A stretch of DNA of 64,000 nucleotides from Alkalilacustris brevis (lineage in GTDB: Bacteria > Pseudomonadota > Alphaproteobacteria > Rhodobacterales > Rhodobacteraceae): the NCBI RefSeq assembly GCF_003350345.1, contig NZ_QNVJ01000053.1:1-64000 (forward strand), given 5' to 3'. Made by a program: the position numbers and the translations under genes. The first letter of the stretch is position 1. Every line of letters begins with the position of its first letter. The notes below the pieces were generated by a model, which was not told the DNA's origin, ran no database searches, and worked only from the letters and a program-made list of their open reading frames with translations. Below, in pieces: positions 22,780-31,584 of this stretch.

Positions 22780-24060
22780 ATGGCGACCCAGGAGCAAAAC
22801 GACCTTTTGACGCACACCGGCCCCGACACGCCGATGGGCAACCTTATGCGTCAATACTGGATTCCGATTCTGCTGTCGGAAGAGCTGCCCGAACCGGACT
22901 GCCCGCCAGTTCGTGTTCGCCTGTTGTCCGAGCGCCTGATCGCGTTTCGCGACACGCAGGGCAAACTGGGCCTTATCGATGAGTTTTGCGCGCATCGCGG
23001 CGTTTCACTCTGGTTCGGGCGCAACGAGGAAGGCGGCATTCGCTGCCCCTATCATGGCTGGAAGTACAACACCAAGGGCGAATGCGTCGAGGTGCCCTCC
23101 GAGCCCGACGAGAGCGGGTTTTGCAGCCGTATCCGCCTGACCGCCTATTCGCTGGAGGAAAAGGGCGGGATCATCTGGGCCTATATGGGCCCGAAAGAGG
23201 AAAAGCCCGAGCTTCCGGACTTCGAGTGGATGTCGCTCCCGCCCGAGAATGTCTATATCTCCAAGCGCTGGCAGGAGTGCAATTACCTCCAGGCGATGGA
23301 GGGGGGGATCGACTCGGCGCATGTCTCTTTCCTGCATTCGGGTGAACTCAACACTGACAAGCTGCACCAGGGCACGCTGGGCGCGCAGTATCAGCGCGAC
23401 CGAATGCCGAAGTTCGAGATCTACAACTCGCCCGGCGGGCTCTATATCGGCGCACGCCGCACGGCGCCGGACGATCACTATTACTGGCGCATCACCCAGT
23501 GGATCATGCCGTGGTACACGATGGTTCCGCCCTATGGCGACAATGCGTTGAACGGTCACGCCTGGGTTCCGATCGACGATGCGAACAACTTTGCCTGGAC
23601 CTTCACCTATCATCCGACGCGGGCGCTGACCGAGGAAGAGGTGGAAACCATGCGCGACGGCGGCGGTATCCATACAAGGTTGATTCCCGGAACGTTCCGC
23701 CCAGAACTGAACATGGACAACGATTACGGGATGGACCGAAAGGCGCAGAAAGAAGGGCTCTATTATAGCGGTGTGCCGGGAATCGCGATGCAGGATGCCT
23801 CCATCCAGGAAAGCATGGGGCCGATCCAGGACCGCACCAAGGAAAACCTGACCTCCACCGACAATGCCATCATCATGGCCCGTCGCCGGCTGATCAAGGC
23901 CGCCAAAGCGCTTGAAAAGGGGACCCCGCCGCCGGCGCGCGACCCCAGTCATTTCAGGGTTCGGTCGGCGTCCTTCGTGCTGCCATGCGGTCAGGCCTTT
24001 CACGAAGAGCGCCCCGATGCGTTGACCGCCACACCCGGCGTTCATCACACGTCGATCTGA
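22780..24060 (+). CDS. Ring-hydroxylating oxygenase, phthalate 4,5-dioxygenase-like
   Basis: 426 residues. The N-terminal Rieske domain holds CAHRGVSLWFGRNEEGG then CPYHGWKY (CxH...CxxH). The catalytic domain has the bridging and mononuclear iron motif NYLQAMEGGIDSAHVSFLH (D-x2-H-x4-H). The overall plan is that of the alpha-only oxygenases (phthalate 4,5-dioxygenase, class with homotrimer or hexamer), and no beta-subunit gene is present. With the following BenD-like dehydrogenase, cis-dihydroxylation of an aromatic carboxylate is the likely reaction. A GTAAAGGAG ribosome-binding site precedes ATG 22780. The exact substrate is not known. Confidence 0.85.
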   Translation: MATQEQNDLLTHTGPDTPMGNLMRQYWIPILLSEELPEPDCPPVRVRLLSERLIAFRDTQGKLGLIDEFCAHRGVSLWFGRNEEGGIRCPYHGWKYNTKGECVEVPSEPDESGFCSRIRLTAYSLEEKGGIIWAYMGPKEEKPELPDFEWMSLPPENVYISKRWQECNYLQAMEGGIDSAHVSFLHSGELNTDKLHQGTLGAQYQRDRMPKFEIYNSPGGLYIGARRTAPDDHYYWRITQWIMPWYTMVPPYGDNALNGHAWVPIDDANNFAWTFTYHPTRALTEEEVETMRDGGGIHTRLIPGTFRPELNMDNDYGMDRKAQKEGLYYSGVPGIAMQDASIQESMGPIQDRTKENLTSTDNAIIMARRRLIKAAKALEKGTPPPARDPSHFRVRSASFVLPCGQAFHEERPDALTATPGVHHTSI

Positions 24061-24135
24061 GTTGTTGAAGCGGGAACGGCAGCATGGAGCACCCCATCTG
24101 TCCCATGTATTGCAGTGCGAAAGGACATTACCAAC

Positions 24136-24999
24136 ATGCCCCTTGAAACCTTGCAGACGAAATCAGAAGAGGCCGCCGCGCTCGACCCGAAAGCCGCCGG
24201 TGCGCGCCGGTTCGAGGGCAAGGTTTGCATCGTGACCGGCGCCGGACAGGGCATCGGCCGCGCCACGGCCCGCCGGTTCGGCGCCGAGGGCGCAACGGTC
24301 GTTGTGGCCGAACGGGTTGAGGAAACCGCTCAGGAAACCCTTGAGCAGTTGCAGGCCGCCGGGGTGGAGGCGATGGCCTGCCTGTCGGATGTCAGCAGTT
24401 TTGCCGGTGCAACCGAACTTGTCTCGAAGACGGTCGAGCGCTACGGGCGTATCGATGTCATGGTCAACGTCGTGGGGGGAACCATCTGGTGGCAGCCCCT
24501 GCATCTTTATGGCGAGGAGCAGATCCTCCATGAAGTGGAGCGGTCGCTTCACACCACCTTGTGGTGTTGCCGCGCAGTGCTTCCGGTCATGGTGGAGCAG
24601 AACGGCGGATCGATCGTGAACGTCAGTTCAAGCGTGACAAAGGGCGGATTCTATCGCGCGCCCTACGCTGCGTGCAAGGGCGGTGTCGAGGCGCTGACAC
24701 GGGTGCTCGGGGCGGAGTATGGCCAATATGGCATCCGCGTCAACGCGATCGCCCCGGGCAGCACGGAGATCCCCGACCGGCGCACCTCGCGGTTGACGCT
24801 GCGCCCCGGGGTTGATGCCGAGCCGGCCAAGGATACGGAAAAGTATTACAAGAGGATGCTCGACATGCGCATGGGGGGCTCTCCCGGTCTGGGGCGAAAG
24901 GGGCAGCCCGAAGAGCAGGCCGCCGCCATCGCATTTCTGGCAAGCGACGATGGGTCCTATGTCACGGGCCATGTGGTCGATTCAAGCGGAGGGTGCTGA
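24136..24999 (+). CDS. SDR cis-dihydrodiol dehydrogenase, BenD-like
   Basis: 287 residues from ATG 24136 (GAAAGGAC upstream; a GTG at 24115 is an alternative). Classical SDR: VTGAGQGIGRATARRFGAEG (NAD loop), NVVGGTIWWQP, VNVSSS and YAACK (Ser-Tyr-Lys catalytic set). The segments GGTIWWQPLHLYGEEQI and SLHTTLWCCRAVLPVM closely match benzoate cis-diol dehydrogenase BenD. It should rearomatise a cis-dihydrodiol carboxylate with NAD. It follows the oxygenase by 75 bases, which fits the order of attack and dehydrogenation. Confidence 0.85.
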   Translation: MPLETLQTKSEEAAALDPKAAGARRFEGKVCIVTGAGQGIGRATARRFGAEGATVVVAERVEETAQETLEQLQAAGVEAMACLSDVSSFAGATELVSKTVERYGRIDVMVNVVGGTIWWQPLHLYGEEQILHEVERSLHTTLWCCRAVLPVMVEQNGGSIVNVSSSVTKGGFYRAPYAACKGGVEALTRVLGAEYGQYGIRVNAIAPGSTEIPDRRTSRLTLRPGVDAEPAKDTEKYYKRMLDMRMGGSPGLGRKGQPEEQAAAIAFLASDDGSYVTGHVVDSSGGC

Positions 25000-25451
25000 T
25001 GGAAAGCGCAATGGCTTTGCTCAATTCCTGCGCCGAAGCGCGGCTGCACCCCAGGCTTGACCGGAAAAACTCCGAACCCCGGCGTATCGCGGTATTCGCA
25101 ACGGATGCCCAAGGGGAACGTGCGGTCAAAGACGCAACGCAGGCCGCGGGCGTCTCGGTGCTCCGCATCCTTCCGGAAACCGTGTCGGCCATGCCGGACA
25201 GGCTGGGGGAACGCCCCGATCTGATCGTCGTGGTGGGGTCGGCGGGCGGAACTGTGGACCAGCTGCCGGCGCTCTACGATCTGGCAGGAAAGCTTGGCAT
25301 TCTATTGACGGCCGTGCTGCTGAGCGATGAGGAGCAACCGCAGCGCGGGCCGGCTGTCGAGGGGATGCGCCGCAACACCGATATGCTCGTGCAGGCGACC
25401 GACGAGGATTTCCTCGCTCTGATGCTCCATTGGCTCGAACGGTCACATTGA
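24999..25451 (+). CDS. Uncharacterised 150-residue protein of the oxygenase operon
   Basis: The start ATG overlaps the SDR stop (TGATG), so the protein is translationally coupled to the diol dehydrogenase. After a variable N-terminus it reads RRIAVFATDAQGERAVKDA, then PDLIVVVGSAGGTVDQLPAL and LGILLTAVLLSDEE, ending in a helix (LALMLHWLE). The pattern of alternating hydrophobic strands and helices resembles a small flavodoxin- or Rossmann-like fold. I do not recognise a family. A scaffold or accessory role for the pathway is inference from coupling. Confidence 0.7.
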   Translation: MESAMALLNSCAEARLHPRLDRKNSEPRRIAVFATDAQGERAVKDATQAAGVSVLRILPETVSAMPDRLGERPDLIVVVGSAGGTVDQLPALYDLAGKLGILLTAVLLSDEEQPQRGPAVEGMRRNTDMLVQATDEDFLALMLHWLERSH

Positions 25452-25682
25452 GGCATATCGCGCCCCCGGCCGGCGGCCGCGGTGGAGGAAAACCTTCGCA
25501 GATATGAATGCCCCGGGTATCACGGCACCGGTGCCCGAACGCGACCACTTGCCGCGGCGGATACGTTAATATCCATGGGCGGGGCAGGGCAGGGGGCCTG
25601 GGCACGGAAAGCACAGCTTGAGGGCGCTGCTTCCCGCGCCCGGAGGCAGGCAATCTGGCAAGCGTTCCGCAACCCCCGTTAA

Positions 25683-26681
25683 TCAGAGGAACTTGTCGAA
25701 ATGCATCTGCTCGGGCGCCACGCCGCGTTGGTACAACATGCGTTCCATTGCCTCGGCCATTGCCGGTGGACCCGCGAAATAAACCTCGTGCCGTGCCAGA
25801 TCGGCGCCAAGGTCGGCCTCCACCACCTCGTGGAGCATCCCGCGCCGGCCAGTCCACCCCTCCGGCGCGCTTTCCGAGAGCGCGGGGACAAAGCGCAGCT
25901 TCGGCGTGCCGTCAGCCTCGTGCGGCAGGATCGCGGTGTCGAACAAGTCCGCCATGCCGCGCGCACCATAATAGAGGGTGATGTTACGGGCGCCGCAGCG
26001 CGGGTCCGCCACCGCGGCGCGGCAGATGGCCAGCATGGGCGACAGCCCCGAACCGCCGGCAACGCACAGGATGTCGCGCGGCGCCTCGGGGCGCAGATGA
26101 GCCGTCCCGAAGGGGCCGTCGAGCGAGAGCCTCGCGCCGTGCGAAAGCCCCGCCAGAACGCTTGAGCCCGCGCCGCCGGGCATCAGCTTGATCTGAAAGC
26201 TCCAAAGCGCGCCGCCCTCGCCGATGGCGGACATCGAATAGGCGCGTGGTTGCGTCATCCCCGGCAGATCGACCAGCGCATATTGCCCCGCCAGCGCATC
26301 CATCGCCCGATCCAGCCGCAGATCGTATTCGCGGATGTCGTGGGTTATCTCGCGCACGGATTCGAGCAACGCGCCGGTTTTCGCGGGGCGGATGGCAGGC
26401 CGGTATTGGTCATCGAGACGGAGCTTGATGCGGCAGTCGCCACGCGGTATCGCCTGACAGCCCAGCCAGCGATTGCGTCGGATGTCGCGCTCTGACCAAC
26501 CTGCAGCCTTACCAAAGCCATGCTCGACCTCGCCCTCGATCAGGGTGAAGCGGCAGTTTCCGCAGCTTCCACTGTTGCAGGCATAGGGAAATCCGATGCC
26601 GGCCCGAAGCGCGGCGCGCAGGATGGTGTCGTCCTCGCAGGTGAAGGTTTCGCCGGAACGGTCAATCTCGATACGCGCCAA
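25683..26681 (-). CDS. Ferredoxin-NAD(P)H reductase component of an oxygenase, BenC-like domain order
   Basis: 332 residues from TTG 26681 with AAAGGAGTG upstream. Domain order is plant-type [2Fe-2S] first (CNSGSCGNC ... CQAI, residues about 35-85), then the FAD domain (RAYSMSAI, about 145), then the NAD domain (CVAGGSGLSPMLAICR and a C-terminal FDKFL). This is the BenC/XylZ order, not the FMN-NAD-ferredoxin order of phthalate dioxygenase reductase. It should pass electrons from NAD(P)H to the Rieske ferredoxin and oxygenase encoded convergently. It ends the UbiX-ALDH operon on the minus strand. Confidence 0.85.
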   Translation of the reverse strand: MARIEIDRSGETFTCEDDTILRAALRAGIGFPYACNSGSCGNCRFTLIEGEVEHGFGKAAGWSERDIRRNRWLGCQAIPRGDCRIKLRLDDQYRPAIRPAKTGALLESVREITHDIREYDLRLDRAMDALAGQYALVDLPGMTQPRAYSMSAIGEGGALWSFQIKLMPGGAGSSVLAGLSHGARLSLDGPFGTAHLRPEAPRDILCVAGGSGLSPMLAICRAAVADPRCGARNITLYYGARGMADLFDTAILPHEADGTPKLRFVPALSESAPEGWTGRRGMLHEVVEADLGADLARHEVYFAGPPAMAEAMERMLYQRGVAPEQMHFDKFL

Positions 26682-26728
26682 GTTTCACTCCTTTCGATGC
26701 TTTGGTCCTGGGGGTGGGGCGCCTTGCC

Positions 26729-27304
26729 TCAGTCCCCGGCGCGCCAGCGATTGACCGACCCGCTGTCGATATCGAACAGGTCGAGCATCCGCCCCACCGT
26801 GTGATCGATCACGTCGTCAAGCGTTTCGGGCCGCGAGTAGAAGGCGGGAACGACCGGCGCGACCACCGCCCCCATTTCCGCAAGCGCCGTCATCGTACGA
26901 AGATGCCCCAGATGCAGCGGTGTCTCGCGCACCCCGAGGACGAGGCGCCGGCGTTCCTTGAGGACGACATCGGCCGCGCGGCTCATCAGCGACGAGGTCA
27001 CCCCAGAGGCGATCTCGCTCATCGTGCGGATGGAACACGGCAGGATCAGCATCCCCCGGGTGCGATAGGACCCCGAGGAAATTGCCGCGGCCACATCGCC
27101 GATCGGGTGCGCCGCGGTGGCGAGTTCACGGATTTCGCGCGGCTTCTGCGCCACCTCGTAGGACATGGTCAGCTCGGCCGATTTGGTGATGACCAGATGT
27201 GTCGGGATCGAAAGCTGGCGCAGAATCTCCAGGGCGCGGATGCCGTAGATCACGCCCGACGCGCCGGTAATGCCAATCACGATGGGAAGTGTGCGATCCG
27301 TCAT
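26729..27304 (-). CDS. ubiX: UbiX-like flavin prenyltransferase
   Basis: 191 residues. VIGITGASGVIYGIRALEIL is the UbiX/Pad1 N-terminus and FMN loop; PCSIRTMSEIASG (the PCSMKTLA motif) and RRRLVLGVRETPLHLGHLR (Arg-rich prenyl phosphate site) complete the signature. It makes prenylated FMN, the cofactor of UbiD decarboxylases; one is encoded divergently at 28952. ATG 27304 overlaps the aldehyde dehydrogenase stop by ATGA, so both are translated together. A longer in-frame extension upstream has no ribosome-binding site. Confidence 0.92.
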   Translation of the reverse strand: MTDRTLPIVIGITGASGVIYGIRALEILRQLSIPTHLVITKSAELTMSYEVAQKPREIRELATAAHPIGDVAAAISSGSYRTRGMLILPCSIRTMSEIASGVTSSLMSRAADVVLKERRRLVLGVRETPLHLGHLRTMTALAEMGAVVAPVVPAFYSRPETLDDVIDHTVGRMLDLFDIDSGSVNRWRAGD

Positions 27305-28755
27305 GCAGCACCGCCGGGCGAGTATTCGAGAAAGGTGTGCTTGGTCTCCAGAAAGTCGGCCAGCCCTTCTACACCGTGAAGGCGGCCAAGCCCGCTTTCG
27401 CCGAAACCGCCTACTTCGGCCTCGGCGAACTGGCGGCGATGGCAGTTGATCCACACTGTTCCGAACCGCAGCCGGCGGGCGAGGCGGTGCGCAACCTCGA
27501 TGTTTTGCGTGTGAATACTTGCGGCGAGACCGTAGGGGGTTGCATGAGCCATGTCGCGCGCCTCGGCTTCGGATGTGAATCGCTCAAGCGTGATGATCGG
27601 CCCGAACAGCTCTTCCTGCACGAAGGTAGAACGCAGATTGTTGATTCCCACAAGCGTGGGCGTCAGAAAGGCGCCCTTCGGGGGGACATCTTCGGGGCGT
27701 GCGCCGCGCACGATGACCTCGCCCTGGTCGCTGGCGGCGTCGATCAGCTTGCGCAGCCGGAGCTCGTTGTTCGCGTCGATCAACGGGCCCATCTCGCTTG
27801 AAGGGTCCGCGGCCGGGCCGACCTTGATACTGGCGAAGCGTTCGGCCATGCGGGCGCGGAAATCGTCATAAATGTCGGCATGGACGAGCAGGCGGCTGGC
27901 GCACATGCAGAACTGCCCGGCGACGGAGAGGGCACCGAAAGCGAGTTCACGAACGGCGCGGTCAAGATCGGCATCGGGAAAGACGATCCCCGGCGATTTG
28001 CCGCCCAGTTCCAGCGACAGGCGTTTCATCGTCGGCGCGGCGGCCACCATGATCGCCTTGCCGGTAGCGGACGCGCCGGTGAAGCTTATGACCTGCACGC
28101 CGGGCGAGGCGACCAGCGCGCGCCCGACCTCGATGCCGCTTTCATTGATGACGTTCACGGTGCCGGGCGGCAGGTCGGGGTCATCCAGCAGCAGGTCCAT
28201 CACGGCGGCGTTCACCAGGCTTGTCTGCGGTGCGGGCTTGACGATCACCGTGCAGCCGGCCGCCAGCGCCGGGGCCAGCGAGCGCACGAGGAGCGTTACC
28301 GGCGCGTTCCAGGGCACGATCACTGCGGCGACGCCCGCAGGCTCGCGTGCGAGGATGGACAGCGAACCCGGCACAACCTCGCCGCTGCGACCCTGCGGCA
28401 CACGCGCGAGTCCGGCGTAGAAACGCGCCTCGGAGATCGCGGCGAGCAGTTCGCCGCGCGCCTCGTGGCGCAGTTTTCCGTTTTCGCGGCAGAGAAGGCC
28501 GGTAATCGCGTCGCTTTGCGCAGCCAGCCGGTCGGCAAAGCGGCGCAGCACTTCCTCGCGCAGCCGCGGCGCCTGAGTCCATGATGAGGTTTCGAAAGCG
28601 TCGTTCGCGACAGCGACCGCGCGGTCGACGAGTTCCGCGTTTCCCGGCGCGTAGCGGCCGATCACCTCGCCGTTGGCGGGATCGGTGCTGTCGGCCCAGA
28701 TGCCCTCGGGGTGTTCGACCCGGTCTGCCCCGATGCGATTCAATGCCTCACGCAT
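27301..28755 (-). CDS. NAD(P)-dependent aldehyde dehydrogenase
   Basis: 484 residues, full ALDH length. VIVPWNAPVTLLVRSLAPAL and KPAPQTSLVNAA bind NAD; SFTGASATGKAIM is the Rossmann Gly loop; ELGGKSPGIVF holds the general base Glu; VAGQFCMCASRLLVH carries the nucleophilic Cys. Family resembles betaine/vanillin-type dehydrogenases that oxidise aromatic or small aldehydes. First gene of the minus-strand ALDH-UbiX-reductase operon, divergent from UbiD. Its substrate is probably an aldehyde of the same pathway. Confidence 0.9.
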   Translation of the reverse strand: MREALNRIGADRVEHPEGIWADSTDPANGEVIGRYAPGNAELVDRAVAVANDAFETSSWTQAPRLREEVLRRFADRLAAQSDAITGLLCRENGKLRHEARGELLAAISEARFYAGLARVPQGRSGEVVPGSLSILAREPAGVAAVIVPWNAPVTLLVRSLAPALAAGCTVIVKPAPQTSLVNAAVMDLLLDDPDLPPGTVNVINESGIEVGRALVASPGVQVISFTGASATGKAIMVAAAPTMKRLSLELGGKSPGIVFPDADLDRAVRELAFGALSVAGQFCMCASRLLVHADIYDDFRARMAERFASIKVGPAADPSSEMGPLIDANNELRLRKLIDAASDQGEVIVRGARPEDVPPKGAFLTPTLVGINNLRSTFVQEELFGPIITLERFTSEAEARDMAHATPYGLAASIHTQNIEVAHRLARRLRFGTVWINCHRRQFAEAEVGGFGESGLGRLHGVEGLADFLETKHTFLEYSPGGAA

Positions 28756-28951
28756 GTTTTGCTACCTTCCAGCGGAATCCTTGTATTATTGCTCTGCCTT
28801 TACACTTGCTCCGCCGATGAGCGGCATACGAAACCTACATATCTGACCTAACTTTTCGTTTCTTGTGAGTTTGGTGGCCACCGGTAGCTTACGCATGTCG
28901 CTGCGCATCACTATCGGACCGGATGCGCAGCCTGACAGGGAGGGCAATGCG
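28756..28951. promoter_or_regulatory. Divergent promoter region between ALDH/UbiX and UbiD operons
   Basis: 196 bases between two divergently transcribed catabolic operons, with an AT-richer centre (about 28770-28870). It must hold both promoters. No confident inverted repeat was found by eye. AGGGAGGG just before ATG 28952 is the UbiD ribosome-binding site. Confidence 0.5.
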
Positions 28952-30406
28952 ATGGCTGACGGAACTGGGCAGATCAAGCGTCACGAAGACCTGCGCGATC
29001 TGATCGAACACTTCGAGGCGCTTGGCGAGCTGGCGCGTGTGGATGGCGCGGATTGGGATCTGGAGGTTGGCGCCGTGGCCGAGTTGACGGCCCAGAAAGA
29101 TCCCGGCCGGGGGCCCGCGGTGCTGTTCGACAACATCAAGGGCTATCCCGAGGGGTTCCGCATTCTGTCGGGGGCGCCCAATTCCTTCCGGCGGCTGGCC
29201 ACGGTTCTGGGGCTGCCGATGCCCGATGACGAGATCGCGCTGGTGCGGTCCTATCTCGAGCGGATTCGGCAGGGCGGCGCGGACCTTATCCCCCCCGTGG
29301 AAGTCAGCGACGGCCCCATCCTTGAGAATATCCTCGAGGGCGACGATGTCGATCTGTTCAAGTTTCCCGTGCCCAAGGTCCACGAGCTTGACGGAAACCG
29401 CTATATCGGCACCGATGACATGGTGGTGATGCGCGACCCCGAGGACGGGCATATCAATCTGGGCACCTACCGCATTGCGGTCCATGACAAGAACACCGCG
29501 GGGATCTGGATCAGCCCCGGCAAGCATGGCCGCTTCATCCGCGAAAAGTATTTCAAGCAGGGCAAGCCCTGTCCGGTCCTGATTTCCTGCGGGCAGGACC
29601 CGTTGTTGTTTCTGGCCAGCCATCAGGAAATCCGTGGCGGGGTCTCGGAACTCGACTATGCGGGCGGTCAGCGTGGCCGCCCCTTCGAGGTCATTCCCTC
29701 GAAAAGCCACGGGCTGCCTATCCCCGCGAATGCCGAGATCGTGCTCGAAGGCACCATCCACCCTGGCGAGGAGCGCGAGGAAGGGCCGTTCGGCGAATTC
29801 ATGGGCTATTACGCCTCTGAGGCCTCGATGCAGCCGGTTGTGAGGATCGAACGCATCTATCACCGCAACAACCCGATCCTGACCCTCGCGGTTCCCTCGC
29901 GCCCGCCCGAGAATTTCACCTTCGCCCGCTCTGCGGTGAAGTCCGCGATGATCTGGGACGAGGTCGAAAAGGCCGGGCTTGCCGGGGTGACGGGCGTGTG
30001 GTGCCATGAGGCGGGCGCGGGTCGCCTGTTCAACGTCATCGCCATCAAGCAAGGCTATCCTGGGCACGCAAAGCAGGCAGGGATGCTGGCGGCGAACTGT
30101 CGGGCGGGCAATTACGCGGGGCGCTGGACCATCACCGTCGATGACGACATCAACCCCGCCGATATCAACGATGTCATCTGGGCGCTGTCGACGCGCTGCG
30201 ATCCGGTGGAAGATGTGGATTTTATCCGCCGTGCCTGGTCGACGCCGCTTGACCCGCTTCTGCCAAAACCGCCCTACGAGTCCAATCGCGCGGTGGTTGA
30301 CGCCTGCAAGCCATGGGGACGGCTGAACGAATTTCCTATCACTGCCGAGGCGGGGCCGGAGTTGCGTCGGCGCGTGAAGGAAAAATGGCCTGAACTCTTC
30401 GCATGA
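28952..30406 (+). CDS. UbiD-family prenyl-FMN-dependent decarboxylase
   Basis: 484 residues from ATG 28952. LRDLIEHFEALGELARVDGA is the UbiD N-terminus; NLGTYRIAVHDKNTAGIWIS matches the prFMN/Mn2+ binding segment; EEREEGPFGEFMGYY contains the E-x-Glu-Arg-type catalytic set; the C-terminal IKQGYPGHAKQA is conserved. Members reversibly decarboxylate aromatic or alpha,beta-unsaturated acids. Its cofactor would come from UbiX encoded divergently. It leads a plus-strand run with a TAXI-TRAP transporter and a TPP enzyme, suggesting import then decarboxylation of a carboxylic acid. Confidence 0.9.
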   Translation: MADGTGQIKRHEDLRDLIEHFEALGELARVDGADWDLEVGAVAELTAQKDPGRGPAVLFDNIKGYPEGFRILSGAPNSFRRLATVLGLPMPDDEIALVRSYLERIRQGGADLIPPVEVSDGPILENILEGDDVDLFKFPVPKVHELDGNRYIGTDDMVVMRDPEDGHINLGTYRIAVHDKNTAGIWISPGKHGRFIREKYFKQGKPCPVLISCGQDPLLFLASHQEIRGGVSELDYAGGQRGRPFEVIPSKSHGLPIPANAEIVLEGTIHPGEEREEGPFGEFMGYYASEASMQPVVRIERIYHRNNPILTLAVPSRPPENFTFARSAVKSAMIWDEVEKAGLAGVTGVWCHEAGAGRLFNVIAIKQGYPGHAKQAGMLAANCRAGNYAGRWTITVDDDINPADINDVIWALSTRCDPVEDVDFIRRAWSTPLDPLLPKPPYESNRAVVDACKPWGRLNEFPITAEAGPELRRRVKEKWPELFA

Positions 30407-30480
30407 AGACGATGCTCTAGCATTCGGATTTCTTGGACGGAGTCAGGGAGAGTTCCAAGCATATCAAAGGGAGGAAAGCT

Positions 30481-31494
30481 ATGAAGATCACTGCAAACCG
30501 CCGTCAGGTTCTCGGGGGGATCGGCGCGGCCGCTGCCGCCGCGGCTCTGCCCGGGAGCATGGCATTTGGGCAACCGGTATCGTTGCGCATCGGCACCTCT
30601 AGCGTGGGTTCGGTGTTCTATACGCTTGCTGTTGGTGCGGGCGAGCTGATCCGTGACAAGGCGGGCATAAACACCACCGTCGAGCCGGTTGGCGGATCTG
30701 CGGCCAATGTGAACGGCATCGGCCGCGAGACCGTGGATCTTGCGGTCACCAATTCGTTCGCATCCTTTAGCGGCTACAACGCCATGCATGGTTTCAATGA
30801 TCCGATTGACCATCGCCTGATCATTCAGGGGCAGCCGAGCTATCGGTGGATCTTCACCCGCCCCGGCGCGGGCATCGAATCCGCCCGCGATCTGGAGGGG
30901 CGTACGATCATCGGTGAGCGCCGCGCGCTGCCGGAGCTGCGTCTTGTGCTGGATGCGCTGGCCACTGCGCTCGATCTGGACATCGATTCCATGAACATCG
31001 TCGCGACCGCCGATACCGGTGAAGCCTTCGCCGCGATCCGGGCGGGCAGTGTCGATGCCTTCGTGATGCCCTTCAGCCCGCGCGCGGGGATCATCGAGGA
31101 GGGGATGCGCGACAGGCATATCCAGTTCCTCCACGTCACCCCAGAAGAACGTGACGCGATGCTCGAACACCTTCCGGCCGCGTTCTTTCCTGTCGATCAG
31201 CGAGCGAATGACTTTTCTAACCAGGAAGAGGTCGTGCCGCTGGTGTCGCTCAACACCTACATGATCGGCCGCACCGACCTTGACAACGAGACGGTCTATC
31301 AGGTGGTCAAGACGCTCTTCGAAGAGAACGAGACCTTCATCAGCTATCACGCCGCTGCGCGGAACTGGACGGTCGAGAACACGCTCATTCCGCCGGCGGT
31401 GCCGCTGCATGACGGGGTGGTGCAGTATTTCCGCGAGATCGGTGTGTGGACCGACGAGCACGAAGCCGTGCAGCAGAGACTTCTGTCGAACTAA
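30481..31494 (+). CDS. TAXI-family TRAP transporter solute-binding protein
   Basis: 337 residues from ATG 30481 (GGGAGGAAAG upstream). A twin-arginine-like start (NRRQVLGGIGAAAAAAAL) and signal peptide lead to the periplasm. LRIGTSSVGSVFYTLAVGAGELI is the hallmark N-terminus of TAXI (TAM/TRAP-associated extracytoplasmic immunogenic) proteins, followed by EPVGGSAANVNGIGRETVDLAV. It delivers a carboxylate-type solute to the fused permease encoded next. Ligand not predictable. Confidence 0.9.
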   Translation: MKITANRRQVLGGIGAAAAAAALPGSMAFGQPVSLRIGTSSVGSVFYTLAVGAGELIRDKAGINTTVEPVGGSAANVNGIGRETVDLAVTNSFASFSGYNAMHGFNDPIDHRLIIQGQPSYRWIFTRPGAGIESARDLEGRTIIGERRALPELRLVLDALATALDLDIDSMNIVATADTGEAFAAIRAGSVDAFVMPFSPRAGIIEEGMRDRHIQFLHVTPEERDAMLEHLPAAFFPVDQRANDFSNQEEVVPLVSLNTYMIGRTDLDNETVYQVVKTLFEENETFISYHAAARNWTVENTLIPPAVPLHDGVVQYFREIGVWTDEHEAVQQRLLSN

Positions 31495-31584
31495 GCCTGC
31501 CGAACCGGGTTTCGGAAAGGCTTCTTGCCGCCTCCGGTTCAGGCCGGGGGCGGAACAGATGTAACAGGTGCGGGAGGAGGCATC

